DNA from: Streptomyces xinghaiensis S187
Lineage (GTDB): Bacteria; Actinomycetota; Actinomycetes; Streptomycetales; Streptomycetaceae
DNA length: 64,000 nt
Direction: 5' to 3'
Assembly (NCBI RefSeq): GCF_000220705.2
Contig: NZ_CP023202.1
Span: 5,486,501 to 5,550,500, forward strand
Shown here: one piece after another, positions 63,977 to 64,000 of the stretch
Numbering within the stretch: the first letter of the stretch is position 1
Layout: each line of letters begins with the position of its first letter
The notes under the pieces: generated by a model
Seen by the model: the letters and a program-made list of their open reading frames with translations, nothing else
Database searches by the model: none
What the model was told of the DNA's origin: nothing
Program-made: the position numbers and the translations under genes

Positions 63977-64000
63977 ATGCCCGAACCGCTCATACGTCCG
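63977..64000 (+). CDS. Possible start of a rightward gene (partial)
   Basis: ATG at 63977 opens a frame (MPEPLIRP) running off the window, divergent from the epimerase. The 66-base divergent gap and the GGCACAGTGG sequence before it make a promoter plausible, but eight residues cannot identify a product. Confidence 0.3.

Overview
The window is chromosomal DNA of a high-GC actinomycete, almost certainly a Streptomyces. The signs are very high GC in third codon positions, GTG and TTG starts, MalR-, GlnR- and CebR-type operators, Tat and lipoprotein signals, and the gene order glnA / RDD / DUF4191 / small ORF / lipA / lipB. From memory this order matches the conserved core of S. coelicolor around SCO2190-SCO2232, with accessory insertions.

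Layout. 1-520: start of a PAP2-family membrane phosphatase. 556-9978: a maltose/maltodextrin locus in which malE-malF-malG is flanked on both sides by an alpha-glucosidase gene and a LacI-type regulator gene (aglA-malR leftward, malEFG-aglA-malR rightward). The two glucosidase genes form an inverted repeat that is nearly identical in its 3' part. 10.2-13.1 kb: two tandem membrane-anchored AbfB-domain proteins with matching promoters. 13.1-16.2 kb: a decayed DUF397 gene, a membrane protein, a DinB protein and a solo TnpB element. 16.5-23.9 kb: a secreted alpha-amylase and a giant two-catalytic-domain amylase/pullulanase, which supply the oligosaccharides that the maltose locus imports and hydrolyses. 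24.0-28.7 kb: a TetR regulator, a two-gene operon of small proteins behind a CsoR-type operator and a seemingly leaderless promoter, and a GH89 alpha-N-acetylglucosaminidase.

28.9-36.2 kb: a His-rich lipoprotein, a sensor kinase/regulator pair in an operon with a DUF1996 protein, a membrane protein and a PepSY protein with a His-rich loop. 36.4-40.9 kb: glnII (GlnR box upstream), TerC, a methyltransferase and an SGNH esterase with a perfect CebR box. 41.3-44.1 kb: an arsenic locus (arsO, arsR, arsC) without a visible arsenite efflux gene. 44.1-51.1 kb: DinB, a PHB-depolymerase-like esterase, a PucR-type regulator, an alpha/beta hydrolase, a CE4 deacetylase and a GDSL esterase. 51.3-52.9 kb: a three-gene operon around an ECF-like sigma factor with overlapping start and stop codons. 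53.4-63.9 kb: the conserved core (glnA with GlnR box, RDD, DUF4191, small ORF, lipA, lipB, a TPR regulator, an FAD oxidoreductase, a TIGR01777 epimerase).

The main themes are extracellular alpha-glucan breakdown tied to MalR control, nitrogen assimilation under GlnR, lipoate synthesis, and scattered metal/metalloid functions. The least described parts are the CsoR-operator operon, the AbfB pair, the sigma-factor operon and the DUF1996 signalling operon. No rRNA, tRNA or CRISPR array was recognised.
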